Origin: Cavia porcellus
Taxonomy: Eukaryota; Chordata; Mammalia; Rodentia; Caviidae
Assembly (NCBI RefSeq): GCF_034190915.1
Contig: NW_026947486.1
Coordinates: forward strand, 106,546,812 to 106,610,811
DNA length: 64,000 bases
Reading direction: 5' to 3'
Shown here: piece by piece, positions 21,260 to 32,396 of the stretch
How positions within the stretch are numbered: position 1 is the stretch's first letter
Layout of the letters: each line of letters begins with the position of its first letter
Notes under the pieces: generated by a model
Told to the model about the DNA's origin: nothing
Databases searched by the model: none
Seen by the model: the letters and a program-made list of their open reading frames with translations, nothing else
Position numbers and translations under genes: made by a program

Positions 21260-21826
21260 ATCCTAAGTGTCCATCACCTGAGGAATGGATAAAAAAGTGG
21301 TGGTATTTTTATACAATGGAGTAGTACTCAGCTATAAAGAAGGATCACATTGTGGTATTTATCAATAAATGAGTGCAGCTTGAAACCATACTCATAAGTG
21401 AACTAAATCAAACTCGCATCTGTGAACTCCGAATAGTTTCCCTAGTGTAAGAAATGAATCAAATATATAAAAGTATGTGATAACCATCAGTCCCCATTAT
21501 ATGGCCTTGAAGCCTTATAAAATTTTCACTCATTAATTGGAATGGCTTTATTCTGGGCTGTTTGATGTCATGGCTGGTGATGCAATGAACAGCCACTTTG
21601 AAGAAAATAAGACATAATAACAGCTAGTGCCGATTTAATAACATCTTGTCTTAAAGCCGCACCAAAGTATGGTTTTTCTGTCTCCATTGATTTTATCATG
21701 TTGTAACTTGCTGGATTTTATGGTATGTGGTAGTATAAACAAAAATTGTTATAGGCAAAGAGATAATATTGAAACAATTGATCATTTTTTTCTGTTAGCT
21801 GGTTCTAAATACTCTACAATGTTTTC
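21260..21826 (+). mobile_element. Plus L1: ORF2 tail and 5' part of 3' UTR
   Basis: 21265-21450 encodes the ORF2 end (GTCCATCACCTGAGGAATGG, then YYSAIKK-type codons). The 3' UTR follows with units similar to the minus copies (for example TCCCCATTATATGGCCTTGA at about 21494, mirrored by the minus L1 at 22950-22970). It is interrupted at 21826 by the nested element and resumes at 26481. Confidence 0.85.
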
Positions 21827-21849
21827 TTTTTTTAATTTTTTTAAAATTT

Positions 21850-23008
21850 TATTTAAAAGGAAAAAGAGAAAAACACAAAACAAAACAAAGCGATGTAAGG
21901 GTACAAGTAATACAGAACTACAAAAAAAAAAAACAGTAAGAAATCACCAGTTAATAGATTACATATTATCATCTTAGAGATAGTTGCTCAAATCACAGTA
22001 TCAAAGCATACAAAGTGGACATTCAAACAGTGAGACTGCAAACAGTTGTGTTCAATGATCCAACCAAAAACATTAATATGGTCAGCTATTTAACACCCCT
22101 AAACACACTTGCTGTTGTATCCTTTAGAGCTCTTTTTTTCCCTCTCTTTTTTATAACAAAATTTACACATTTTGGGTTTTATTACTCCTTAGTTCTTATT
22201 ACTTTTTTGGGGGGAGAGAAGAAAGTCAAATATGGCAAAACAAAGCTGTCAGTCAAAAGCAAGGATAGACATAGCACATGATGTAAAACAGAGTACAAGG
22301 TTATCAACAATGGTTATCAACAATGTCTCTTGTTTCCTTAAAAAGAATTGTCTGTCTCATTAGATATTATAAAGTTGAACAAAACAGTAGAGAACAAGAC
22401 CAATAAAACTTAAGCACTGTAAACATTACAGGACTTCCAAAGGAGACAATAGTCAAACCAGAATGCGCATCTTAGTGAATCTTATTGCCTTCAAAGTAGT
22501 TGCCTATACCCTCAAACTTGATACTATCATACAGAATGGAACAGAGTCTAATCAGTCAAAACAAGATAGTGGGAGTGTTACAGGACTTCAAAACAAGTTA
22601 ATAGGAAATTTAAAAAAGTTACTATTATATATCCTGCTATTTTTTTTTTTACTTTTTCCCCTTAATTAAAACAAACATAAGAAAAACTAAAAATTTTTTT
22701 TAATGTATAAGGGAGAGATTGAGATAAAACAGGATGTAACAATATAACAATACAGGGCAAAGCATGACTGTTTCAGCAGCCTAGTGCTTCATCACCAAAT
22801 AACCCGACTTAATAGTAGTTACCATAGTGTCTGTCTTTTTCCTTGAAATATTTGAATAAAACTTCATATACTATCGCTTCAAATATTTCCACATCAAGAA
22901 GCCCAGAATAAAGCCTTTCCAATTAATAAGTGAAAACTTTATAAGGCTTCAAGGCCACATAATGGGGAATCATGATTACCACATATTTTTATATATTTGA
23001 ATCATTAC
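21850..23008 (-). repeat. L1 3' UTR tandem-unit array (nested copy)
   Basis: Plus-strand landmarks similar to 'accataatgtctc' fall near 21960, 22320, 22470, 22620 and 22820, mostly about 150 apart. Side by side with 11105-12360 the two arrays align over most of their length although one follows ORF1 and the other ORF2. One junction (around 22890-22905, GAAATATTTGAAG-type) seems to have lost units relative to the plus copy, as expected for a tandem array. Confidence 0.75.
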
Positions 23009-26000
23009 TTACATTAGGGAAACTATTTGGTATTCACACATGCGAGATTGATTTATTTCACTTATGAGTATGGTCTCAAGCTGCGCCCATTTATTGATAA
23101 ATATCTCAATGTGACCCTTCTTTATAGCTGAATAATACTCCATTGTATAGAAATACCACAACTTTTTTATCCATTCCTCAGTTGATGGACACTTGGGTTG
23201 TTTCCAAGATCTGGAGATTACAAATTGTGCTGCTATAAACATAGGTGCACATATATCACTGTGGTATGATGCTTTCAGTTCTTCTGGGAATATGCCTAGA
23301 AGTGGAATAGCTGGAATAAATGGGACTTCCAATCCCAACTTTTTGAGAAATCTCCAGACTGACCTCCACAAAGGCTGTACCAGTCTACACTCCCACCAAC
23401 AGTGTAGGAGAGTTCCTTTTTCCCCACAGCCTCTCCAGCGTTTGTTGTTGTTGGTTTTCTCGATCCTGGCCATTCTTTCAGGAGTGAGATGGTATCTCAG
23501 TGTGGTTTTAATTTGCATTTCTCTAATGACCAATGATGATGAACATTTTTTCATGTATTTATTTGCCATTTGCATTTCTTCATCTGAGAAGTGCGTATTC
23601 ATCTCAGATGCCCATTTTTGGTTTGGATCTTTGAATTTGGGGGGTCTGAGTTTTTTTAATTCTTTATATGTTTTAGACAAGAGTCCCTTGTCTGAGAGAG
23701 AGTTCACTAAAATCTTTTCCCAGTTTGTGGGTTTTCTTTTTACCATACTGGAGATTTGTTTTGACATGCCTAAACTTTTTAATAAGAAGTTGTCGCAGCT
23801 ATTGATTCTGGGAAGTATTTCCCGTGCGGTTTGAGTCCTGTTCATGAATTCTCTACCTACTCCTATGTCTTCAAGGTTTCTACCCAATTTGTCTTCCAAT
23901 AGATTTAGTGTTTCTGTTTTAATATTCAGATCTTTGACCCATTTAGATTTTAATTTAGTACATGGTGATAGACATGGGTCTAGCTTTAGTTTTTGGCAAA
24001 TGGAGAGCCAGTTTTTCCAGCACCATTTATTAAAGAGACTGTCGTTCTTCCAGTGAACATGCTTGGCTCCTTTATGGAAGATAAGATGGTTGAGTGTGTT
24101 TGTAGTTGTGGTTGTATCTTCTAATCTATTCCATTGTTCTTTGTCTCTGTTTGGATTCCAATACCATGTTGATTTTACTACTGTTGCTTTGTAGTATAAC
24201 TTCAAGTCAGGGATTGTGATGCCTCCTGCTTTGTCTTTGCTGCTTAGAATTGCCTTTGCGATTCTAGGTCTCTTCTGGTTCCAGATGAAATTTAGGAGTG
24301 ATTTCTCTAGATCTATAAGGTATGTTGATGGTATTTTTATTGGGATTGCATTGAATCTGTATAACAGTTTTGGGAGAATGGCCATTTTCACAATGTTTGT
24401 TCTTCCTATCCATGAGCAAGGGATGTCTTTCCATTTTCTGAGATCATCTTCAATTTCCTTTTTCAGTGTATTATAATTTTCACTGTATAAGTCTTTCACT
24501 TCTTTCGTAAGAGTAATTCCTAAATATTTCATTTTTTTGCTTGCTAATGTGAGGAGTGTAGTTTCTCTTTATTTCCCTCTCTGTGATTTTGTTGTTCGTG
24601 CATAGGAGTGCTATTGATTTCTGAGTATTGATTTTGTATCCAGCCACATTACTGAATTCATTTATTGTATCTAAGAGTATTTCAATGGAGTTTAGGGGGA
24701 CTTCTATGTAGAGTATCATGTCATCTGCAAACAATGATAATTTAACTTCTTCTTTTCCTATCTTTACCCCTTTTATTTCTCTCTCTTGCCTAATTGCTCT
24801 GGCTAGTACTTCCAGTACTATATTAAATAGGAGGGGTGATAAAGGACATCCTTGTCTTGTGCCTGATTTTAAAGTGAAGGCTTTCAATTTTTGGCCATTT
24901 TGTATGACGCTGGCTGTTGGTTTGTCATAAATGGCCTTTATTATATTGAGGTAAAGACCATCTATTCCAATTTTCTGTAAAGTTCTTATCATGAATAAAT
25001 GTTGGACCTTATCGAAGGCTTTTTCTGCATCTATAGAAATGATCATGTGATTCTTATTTTTGGCTTTATTGATATGGTGGAGTACATTTATTGATTTATG
25101 TATGTTGAACCATCCTTGCATTCCTGGGATGAATCCCACTTGGTTATGGTGTATAATCTTCTTGATGATTTGCTGCATCCTATTTGCCAATATTTTATTG
25201 AGGATTTTTTCATCTGTGTTCATTAGGGAGATTGGTCTATAGTTCTCTTTTTTAGTTGGGTCTTTCTCAGGTTTTGATACTAGAGTAATATTTGCTTCCA
25301 GGAATGACTTAGGAAGGATTGCTTCCCTTTCAATTTCATTGAATAGTTTGAGGAGTGTCAGCATTAGGTCTTCTTTGTATTTCTTGTAGAATTCTGCAGT
25401 GAATCCATCTAGGCTTGGGCTCTTCTTTGTAGGTAAGGACTTAATTACATTTTCAATTTCATTAACAGAGATTGGGTTATTCAGCAGTTTTACATCCTCT
25501 CGATCTAGCTTTGGTGCTTCATATGTTTCTAAGAATCTGTCTATTTCTTCTGTGTTATCAAACTTTTGAGAGTAGAGGTTTTTGAAATAGGTGTTGATGA
25601 TCTTCTGTATTTCTATTGGGTCTGTAGTGATTTCACCTTTTTCATTTCTTATTGCATGAATTTGAGCTTTTTCTTCCCTTTTTTAAAATAATGTTGGCTT
25701 GGGGCTTATCGATTTTATTTATTATTTCAAAGAACCAACTCTTTGATTTGTTGATTCTTTGGATTGTTTTCTTAGTCTGTATTGCATTGATTTCTGCTCT
25801 GAGTTTTATAATTTCCTCTCTTCTTTTGGCTTTGGGCTTGACTTGCTCTTCTTTTTCTAGCTGTTTGAGGTGTAGCATCAAGTTATTTATTTGTATTCAT
25901 TCTGTTTTCCTGATGTGGGAAGTCAGTGCAATAAATTTTCCTCTGAGGACGGCTTTCATTCCATCCCACAAATTCCGGTAAGTTGTATCTGCATTTTCAT

Positions 26001-26450
26001 TTTCTTTTAGGTATTGTTTAATTTCTTCTGTGACCCACTGATTACTCAAGGGTGTGTTATTCAGTTTCCATGTGTTTGCGGGATTTTTGCAGTATCTTTT
26101 ATCATTAATTTCTAATTTCAGAGAGCTATGATCCGATAACATGCAAGGGATGATTTCAACTCTTTTGCATTTGTTTAAATATGTTCTGTGAGCTAATGTA
26201 TGGTTTATTTTAGAGAATGATCCATGTACTGCTGAGAAGAATGTGTATTCTGATGTTGTTGGGTGGAACATTTTGTATATGTCTATCAAATCCATTTGTT
26301 TGCAGGTGTGATTAAGTTCTGTTATTTCTTTGCTCATTTTCTGTCTGGTTGATCTGTCCCTTGGTGTCAATGGCGTATTATGGTCTCTTGTTACAAATGA
26401 GTTACTGATAATTTGAGTTTTCATTTCTGTTAATAGTTGTTTTATATAAC
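23009..26450 (-). pseudogene. L1 ORF2 (endonuclease, RT, Cys-rich tail), frameshifted
   Basis: Four open blocks on the minus strand. 26424-25897: late endonuclease ([36 protein letters not shown]). 25881-25642: linker helix, same frame after one stop. 25364-24480 (294 codons): RT motifs [35 protein letters not shown] and FADDMILYI. 24532-23009 (507 codons): thumb and C-terminal region including KAGGITIPD, a CGEKGTLLHCWWEC Cys-rich knuckle and the end YYSAIKKGHIEIFINKW. At least two frameshifts separate the blocks, so it is not functional. The FADD catalytic pair is intact. Confidence 0.95.
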
Positions 26451-26480
26451 TGGGTGCTCTAAATACTCTACAATGTTTTC

Positions 26481-27270
26481 ATCCACTTGAATGTTGTTAC
26501 ACAGTCTTCATATGTTTGATGCTATAGCATATGAAGTTATATTCAAATATTTCAAAGAAAAAGACACTATGGTAACTACTATTAAGTCGGGTTATTTGGT
26601 GGTGAAGCACTAGGTTGCTGAAAGTGTTAGGCTTTAACCTGTATTGTTATGTTGTTATGCCCCGTTTTATCTCATCCTCTCCCTTATTCATTAAAAAATT
26701 ATTTAATTAAAAAATATATCAACCAATAAAAAATGCTCCTGGATCTGTAGGGAAAAAGAAACCCTTTACAACTGTTGGTTAGAGAGTAGACTAGTACAAA
26801 CACTGTGGAAATCAGTGTGGAGATTCCTCAAAAAATTAGGATTAGAGGTCCCATTCAACCCAGGTATTCCCCTTCTGTGTATCTTCCCAGAAGGATTGAA
26901 AAACATCACACCACAGTGACATATATGAAACCATAAGGTTCAAAATATACAATAGTCCCTGTGAAATGCAAGGAAACTGTTCAATAAAAAGAAGAAACTA
27001 AGGGGAAATGAGAAAGGATATAAGGGAAAAGAAAAAAAAATGCAAGTTAGTTATACCATTAGTGTCACTGAGTTCACTGAATAGGAAAGGTTGTGCTAAT
27101 ATTGATTGAAGTAATTTTTATGCCCATATTTTGTACTTGAGTGACTAAAGATAATGATGTATAATTTATCAACAATTGTTACTTTTTCATTATTTTGTTG
27201 TGAAAATTTGTTTTACCTTTTCTTCTTAATATTAACAAATAAAGTAATTAAAAAAAAAACAAAAACAAAA
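26481..27270 (+). mobile_element. Plus L1: remaining 3' UTR, second ORF2 tail, A tail
   Basis: 26481-26720 continues the 3' UTR interrupted at 21826. From about 26725 a new ORF2 stretch begins (AATGCTCCTGGATCTGTAGG, then CCCTTTACAACTGTTGGTTAG and CCCCTTCTGTGTATCTTCCC), that is, sequence lying upstream of the ORF2 end already present at 21.3 kb. It has its own internal deletion near 26925, a second 3' UTR and a final A tail at 27246-27270 next to the outer TSD. Confidence 0.75.
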
Positions 27271-27291
27271 AATGTTATAATTGGCTTTCCT

Positions 27292-27561
27292 TACATGTGC
27301 ATCTTTTATTTAATTCAAGTGTACATTTCTTTTTTCCTGCTTGAGAGCGGTTTTTACTGGGGAGCTGCCTATTACATGGGGAGCCACACTCTTTGTTACT
27401 TTGTCCTGTCTCTTTCTCGTGTAGTATACATGTGCATCTTTTATTTAATTCAAGTGTACATTTCTTTTTTCCTGCTTGAGAGCGGTTTTTACTGGGGAGC
27501 TGCCTATTACGTGGGGAGCCACACTCTTTGTAACTTTGTCCTTTCTCTTTCTCGTGTAGTA
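27292..27561. repeat. 135-bp direct tandem duplication, two copies
   Basis: Copy 1 is 27292-27426 and copy 2 is 27427-27561. They differ at only a handful of sites (for example ACATGGGG/ACGTGGGG and GTTACTTTGTCCTGTCT/GTAACTTTGTCCTTTCT), so the duplication is recent. Because 135 is a multiple of three, frames open in one copy stay open in both, on both strands, giving repetitive 135-138 residue frames that I do not regard as genes. Confidence 0.92.
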
Positions 27562-27765
27562 TTCCCTTAGGTAGACTGATAGTGTTATTTCCCATCCCGC
27601 TTTGTGAGCAGTAGTGCTCTTTATAATTACACCAACACAGTAAGGACCACTGCATGGCAGCCAGAATACACAGTAACTCCAATGTTAGGTACCACCGTTA
27701 TTGTGTGAATTTTTGGTTGAGATGCTGGTGAATGATGGGCAGAAACAATCCTTTTTACTTTTTTG
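27562..27765. other. Unassigned flank of the duplication
   Basis: No repeat family recognised. The duplicated sequence plus this flank could be part of an LTR (AATTAAATAAAAGATG on the minus strand resembles a polyadenylation signal), but no terminal TG/CA with TSD was found. Confidence 0.3.
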
Positions 27766-28110
27766 ATACATATACATATTGCATTGTAATCTTCTGCACA
27801 TTTTCTCCCTTCCTCCATCTCCCCCTTTCCCACTATCCTTCCATTCCTTTGCCATCTGGCAAACGTCTACCTCTCAGTATCCTGTCATCTATTATTTTGC
27901 TCCTAAAATATTTATATTTTGAATTTCTCTTTGAAATGCTGTACGATGTTTTATCTTCCATGTCTGATTTATTTCACTTAGCATTATAGTCTCAAGAAGC
28001 ATGCGTTTTCCCACAGATGACTCAAATTTATCCTTTATGGCTTAGTAGTACTCCATCTGTTGATGTGCATGTAGGCTGATCCCAACATTACATATTGTGA
28101 GTTGGAGCAG
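27766..28110 (-). mobile_element. L1 3' end fragment, minus orientation
   Basis: Plus strand reads TGATTTATTTCACTTAGCAT, TATAGTCTCAAGAAGCATGC, TTAGTAGTACTCCATCTGTTGATG, the reversed ORF2 end and 3' UTR. Missing pieces and stops show it is decayed. Confidence 0.65.
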
Positions 28111-29234
28111 CAGTAATCGTGAGAGGTTGGAAACTCAGAAATTTTTTATTCTCAGGGCCAGGCAGTGTATAGCCCTGAAAGGCAATTTGCCACACTCCAG
28201 TTTTCCAAATTCTGAGAGTCAGAATACAATCTCAAGATATGTGTAATAAAGAAGCACATAGCAATATAATTACATAGATGCTGAAAAGTACTGAATTCAC
28301 AATTAAAAGATATTAGTCTTTTCATAGAGAACAATTCTAGTAGTAAAGTGGAGGGGAAAACCATACTGTAATAGGTTTTAGAATGAATGAAATGTTAAAA
28401 ATATGGATTCTAAGTGTACAGTGCTTATTGTTCCTTTGAAGGAGGGAGAAAAGGATGGTGTTAGGGACGCAGGTGCGGGTTTGGTTTTGAATAGGGAGAG
28501 GGCACTCTTGTCACTCTGGAAGTGAGGACAGGTAGGGCTAGAGATAGGGTGTATCAGGCATAGCACAAGTTAAAAGGGCTTACACTTTACAAAGATTAAT
28601 TTTAAAATTAATTTATTGAATTCAAACTTCAGAGAGTATTCTAAGACACGGAAAAGTTCTGTGGCCCACCCAGTTTTCCTTCTGTATAGGCAACGATGCT
28701 ATTTATTTTTGAAAGACATCTATGGAGGAATAAATGAGCAGTTAATAGCATCATTACCTGGAGAGAATGGAACTGAGTGGAAAGAGCTTTTCAGGTTTTA
28801 ATGACCCATAATTGCCTATTATATGGGTATGCCACAATTTATTATATTATTTTCTAATCATCAGACATTTACATGGATAAGAATGTTTTGTTATGGATAA
28901 TGGCTCTTTTTAATAAACTTTAGCAGAACTCTTTCTCTCCAACCTGGATTATTTTCATAGACTTTATTCCTAAAGGCATTTTTAATGGGCTGTACACTTT
29001 TTGAGGTTCTTGGTACTTACTGACAAAGTGTTTCTCGAAAGATTGTAGCCATTTCACTGTTAGAGCTCACTGATAGTGTTGAATATTAACTTCTTTCCCT
29101 TTTTTAAGGCAAAATTAGTATTTAAATTTTGTTTTATTAGGTATCATGAGATTGTAACTTGAGGAGCTTCTTATGTCTGAATGTGCCTTTTTTGAAATTT
29201 CATGGTTTTTATTCCTTTTTCAGTTGAGATACCT
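28111..29234. other. Unique-looking sequence
   Basis: No repeat or gene recognised. 28400-28580 is purine-rich with moderate GC. 28900-29230 is AT-rich. Confidence 0.4.
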
Positions 29235-29415
29235 TTTATTGATTTTTTCCTACAGAATGAGGGGTTGAACCCAAGGAGTACTGAACTACATCTCCAGCCC
29301 TATTTTATTTTGAGACAAGGTCTTGCTAAATTGCCCAGGTTGGCCTTGAACTTGAGGTCCTCCTGCCTTATCCTTCTGGTTAGCTGAGATTACAGAGGTG
29401 TGCCATTGTGCCCTG
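29235..29415 (-). mobile_element. B1-tRNA dimeric SINE
   Basis: Plus strand: reversed ID half (GGGGTTGAACCC, ACTGAACTACATCTCCAGCCC) then reversed B1 half (TTGAGACAAGGTCTTGCTAA, GCCCAGGTTGGCCTTGAACTTGA split here, GAGATTACAGAGGTGTG). One of the better-preserved dimers; the linker is a short AT-rich run. Confidence 0.88.
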
Positions 29416-30573
29416 CTTTTTATTGATTTTTAAGAGCTCTTTGTATTGAAAGGACATCAACATGAATATTATTCCGTATGTATTTCTGCTTTTTAGCTTT
29501 GTGTTAGTTGCTTTCTTTCTAAGAGATTTGTATTTTCTAATGTTAAACATATCAGTCTCCTCCTTTATAGTATTTTTGTTAGAAAATTTCTTAAGGGAAA
29601 GTCTTGTCTATTTTGGGTCAGTCAGATATTAAACATTTTCCATTTTTAATGATTTCATTTTACTGTTTACTCCATAATTTGTCCAGAATTTTTTTTTTTG
29701 TATTAGGTGTAACATTGAGTTTTAATTTTTTTCTAAGATACCCATAATTTGTCATTAATTAGTTAATAGCCTGGGCAATATAGGGTTGACATTAAAGTGA
29801 AAATAGCACATTTAAAGATTGTAATTAGTACAGGAAAAGATCCAGTACTTTCTGAATCTCTGTAGGGTGAAATACTGTATTTAAAAAACCGTGGGCATGT
29901 AAATCTTCACTCCTTTGACGTGATACTACTTTTCCAATTAGAAAGGCAGTGAGTAGGAGGTCTTTATTCATTTCTTCTGATAATCACTTTTTACAGGCAG
30001 AAATCCATGGCTGCTTCTCTAAGCAGGGAAGAAATTGGGAGCACAGTGACTGGTGCTGTTGCACGTCGTGCCCTACACTAGGGTGTCCAGTAGAGGGAGC
30101 AGTAGGGGCTCCAGCCCAGACTCCTCCTGTGCTGGTTGAGGTCGCATACCTCGCAGGGGGGATCCCTTTCCTTTCTCACATAAAAGTGCATTAAGGACTA
30201 GTGATGGCCTGTGGCGTCAGGATCCTCTCATTTCTAGCCTTGATCTTCGGCATATTCTTTTGTTTTGTTGTTTAGTAAGCTGATCACAATAATTACTTTT
30301 GCCAATTTCAAAGCTTAAATAGCCTTTCTAGTTAATTTTTCAACACTATTTTTGAAATATTATAATTTTTCACCTTTGAATTCATTAATCCTTCTATTTC
30401 CAGAAATGATTTTATTTCATTTTTATTTTATGATAATATGGAATCTTTTTTCTGATAATACATGATCAAACAACAGAGAATTGTTTCTACCTGCTAGAAA
30501 TAGCCATTGCTAACAAATTAGTACATAAACTTGAGGCTCTTTCCATGTATTTATAAACAGATATTTATTTTAA
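29416..30573. other. Unassigned; GC-richer island at 29945-30195
   Basis: 29416-29940 is AT-rich and may hold very old L1. 29945-30195 is GC-richer with several CpGs and an 81-codon plus frame (29949-30194) preceded by a CACTTTTTACAG acceptor-like word at about 29986. No known domain and no donor site I would trust. 30195-30573 is AT-rich. Confidence 0.35.
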
Positions 30574-30790
30574 TACACAGAGTCCACCAAAAATGTATAC
30601 ATCAGGGAAAGGAAAATTTGTATAGAAAATTTAATGCTGAATTTATTGAAGCCTCATGAAATTAATACAAGTTGCTTTTGATCTCTACAATTAAAAGAGA
30701 TGCTCAAACTGGTGACCTTTATCTTCCAGACATTTATTAGTACTGTGAACTGCTGAAGTGTGTATACATTTTTTGGGTGGATTCTGTATA
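30574..30790. mobile_element. mariner-like MITE with terminal inverted repeats
   Basis: Left end TACACAGAGTCCACCAAAAA followed by TGTATACA; right end TGTATACATTTTTTGGGTGG followed by ATTCTGTATA. The ends are imperfect inverted copies of each other over about 28 bases and lie within TA-rich flanks, as for Tc1/mariner elements whose ends read ...CCCTGTATA. The 160-bp middle does not code. Confidence 0.7.
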
Positions 30791-30894
30791 TATGTTTACA
30801 GATGTCATTTTGTCTATTCTGATTGATTCTTACATGTTTTTAGGTTTTTACTATTATAAACTGCTGTATTTTTTAGTGGTTATCCTTTGCTGAC

Positions 30895-31061
30895 CATCTC
30901 TGGTCTCCGTTGCATTTACTCAATTCTGCCTTGTAACAGGTTAACACCCAAGGACCATATAGAAAGGAACAGTTAAAATTTACTGCAGTGTTTCAGTATG
31001 TATGAAATCAGGCAACAGCCAGATTTGGACCACAGGAAAAAGTTTGCTGACCCCTGGTCCG
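30895..31061. mobile_element. hAT-type MITE fragment (3' half)
   Basis: TTACTCAATTCTGCCTTGTA and the terminal GCCAGATTTGGACCACAGG... TTTGCTGACCCCTGG correspond to a widespread mammalian hAT MITE. Another copy, in the opposite orientation, is at 57395-57600. Confidence 0.6.
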
Positions 31062-31459
31062 TTAATATGTTTAATGGCCATGTAGGGTTATTTTGTGAAC
31101 TGCTAGTTTGTATCCTGTACATCTTTTTTTCATTGAGGAATTTTTACCTTCCGGGTTTGTAAGAAGTCTTTATTCAAACACAGAGTCATAATCTTTGCAC
31201 TTTGCCCTACATTGCGAATATTTTAGCCATTTTTTTTATTTGTTTACTAACTGCTTGTGATCTCTTTCTGATAGGTGTTTTTTATTTTTGATGTTAAAAA
31301 AATATCTATGAATCATTGTTTTGTGGTTCAGGAAGTCATGCCTTACTTGGAAATGTCTTCCTTACTCCAGGATCAGAAAAATATTATCCTGTATTTTTTC
31401 CATTGCTTTTCTTTTTAACTTTAAAAAAAGTGTTTGAAAGTTTACTACATTCAAATTTT

Positions 31460-31608
31460 GAAATTCTGAATTTCTTTTTTTTTTTTTTTAATTTTTTTTT
31501 TTTTAATTTTTTTATCGGTACCAGGGATCGAACTCACGACTACCTGCTTGCAAGGCAAGCACTTATGCCGCTGAGCTAAATCCCCAGCCCCGAAATTCTG
31601 AATTTCTT
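31460..31608 (-). mobile_element. ID SINE with 17-bp TSD
   Basis: TSD GAAATTCTGAATTTCTT at 31460-31476 and 31592-31608, identical. Body 31477-31591: start GGGGCTGGGGATTTAGCTCA, B box seen as GGGATCGAACTC on plus, and an A-rich tail with interruptions. A recent insertion into the old L1M. Confidence 0.97.
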
Positions 31609-32311
31609 GAACAATGATATTTCAAGATTTGGTATTTCTTGGTGTAAAATAGGGATCTAATTTTAAGTGTATAACCTGTCATTTGATTTGGAATACAGTG
31701 TATAATATTTATTGTAGTCTAAATTACTATATCTGGTAGCCTGAGCAATTACTTTGAGGTTAACAATATGTAATGTAACAATCATTGTTAAATTCCTACC
31801 ATCTTATTTTGAAATCCTTATATTGTCATTGTTTTTTTTGTTGTTGTCGCCATTTAGATTTTGTTGTTGTTTTTAAATTGTTTGCTTCTTGATTTTTCTC
31901 TTTAAATTAAAATAATATAAATTCCCATATATGCATGAATAGGATTGGAAACTCTGGTTTTCTGATATATGGCCTATGGATTCTTTCTGGTATTATTTTA
32001 TATGACATCTGTTTTATTACATTATCAAATATATTGCATTCATGGAGAATCTATTAAATGTTTATATATACATATATACATTACTAAATTGCTTTTAGTA
32101 TTAGCATTTTTATCTTGAGTATTCTAGGCTGTTGCATCATCTGCACACAATAATTTTGCTTCTTGTGTTTCAAAGGAAATGACTAGTTGCAGTGGCTAGA
32201 ATCCTTATGATAATGTCATATCATAGTGGTGCTAATGGATAGCCTCACCGTTCCTGATTTCAGTGAGAAAAGTACTTGTGTTTCCTTTCTAGGCATGTGT
32301 GACAGTAACCC

Positions 32312-32396
32312 CCCCCCCCCGCCCCCATTCTGGGAATTGAACTCGAGGCCTTGTGTCTTGTACTTTTACCAGTCAGCTACACCTCTAACCCTTGAT
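32312..32396 (-). mobile_element. Old ID SINE with poly-C neighbour
   Basis: Reversed ID with GGGAATTGAACTCGAGGCC (B box) and CAGTCAGCTACACCTCTAACCC (A box and start). A run of C at 32311-32320 precedes it. Confidence 0.7.

Larger units (their letters stand above)
21804..26480 (-). mobile_element. Nested 5'-truncated L1 with 23-bp TSD
   Basis: The 23-bp target repeat (starts TCTAAATACTCTACAAT, ends GTTTTC) is identical at 21804-21826 and 26458-26480, inside the 3' UTR of the plus L1. The insert 21827-26457 reads on the minus strand: ORF2 from within the endonuclease domain (5' truncation), reverse transcriptase, C-terminal region, 3' UTR (about 23008-21850) and an A tail (T-rich 21827-21850). 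ORF1 and the 5' UTR are missing. The identical TSD and long open frames make it younger than its host element. Confidence 0.95.
18617..27284 (+). mobile_element. Compound plus-strand L1 bracketed by 17-bp TSD
   Basis: AAAAATGTTATAATTGG lies at 18617-18633 and again at the end of the A tail near 27268-27284. Between them are, in order: L1 5' UTR (18634-19186), ORF1 (19187-20239), ORF2 endonuclease (20280-about 21255), an internal ORF2 deletion, ORF2 tail and 3' UTR (21260-21826), a nested minus L1 (21827-26457), more plus 3' UTR (26481-about 26720), a second ORF2 C-terminal piece (about 26725-26930), its 3' UTR and an A tail to 27270. Excluding the nested element the insert is about 4.0 kb. 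The single outer TSD suggests one integration of a chimeric or read-through RNA. Confidence 0.8.

Noticed and set aside
23193..23834. 213-codon plus frame opposite L1 ORF2
   Set aside because: Antisense shadow of ORF2 C-terminus; the minus frame has the conserved motifs.
27154..27682. Repetitive 138- and 135-residue proteins
   Set aside because: Produced by a 135-bp duplication in a sequence without other coding signs; open on both strands, which argues against a real gene.
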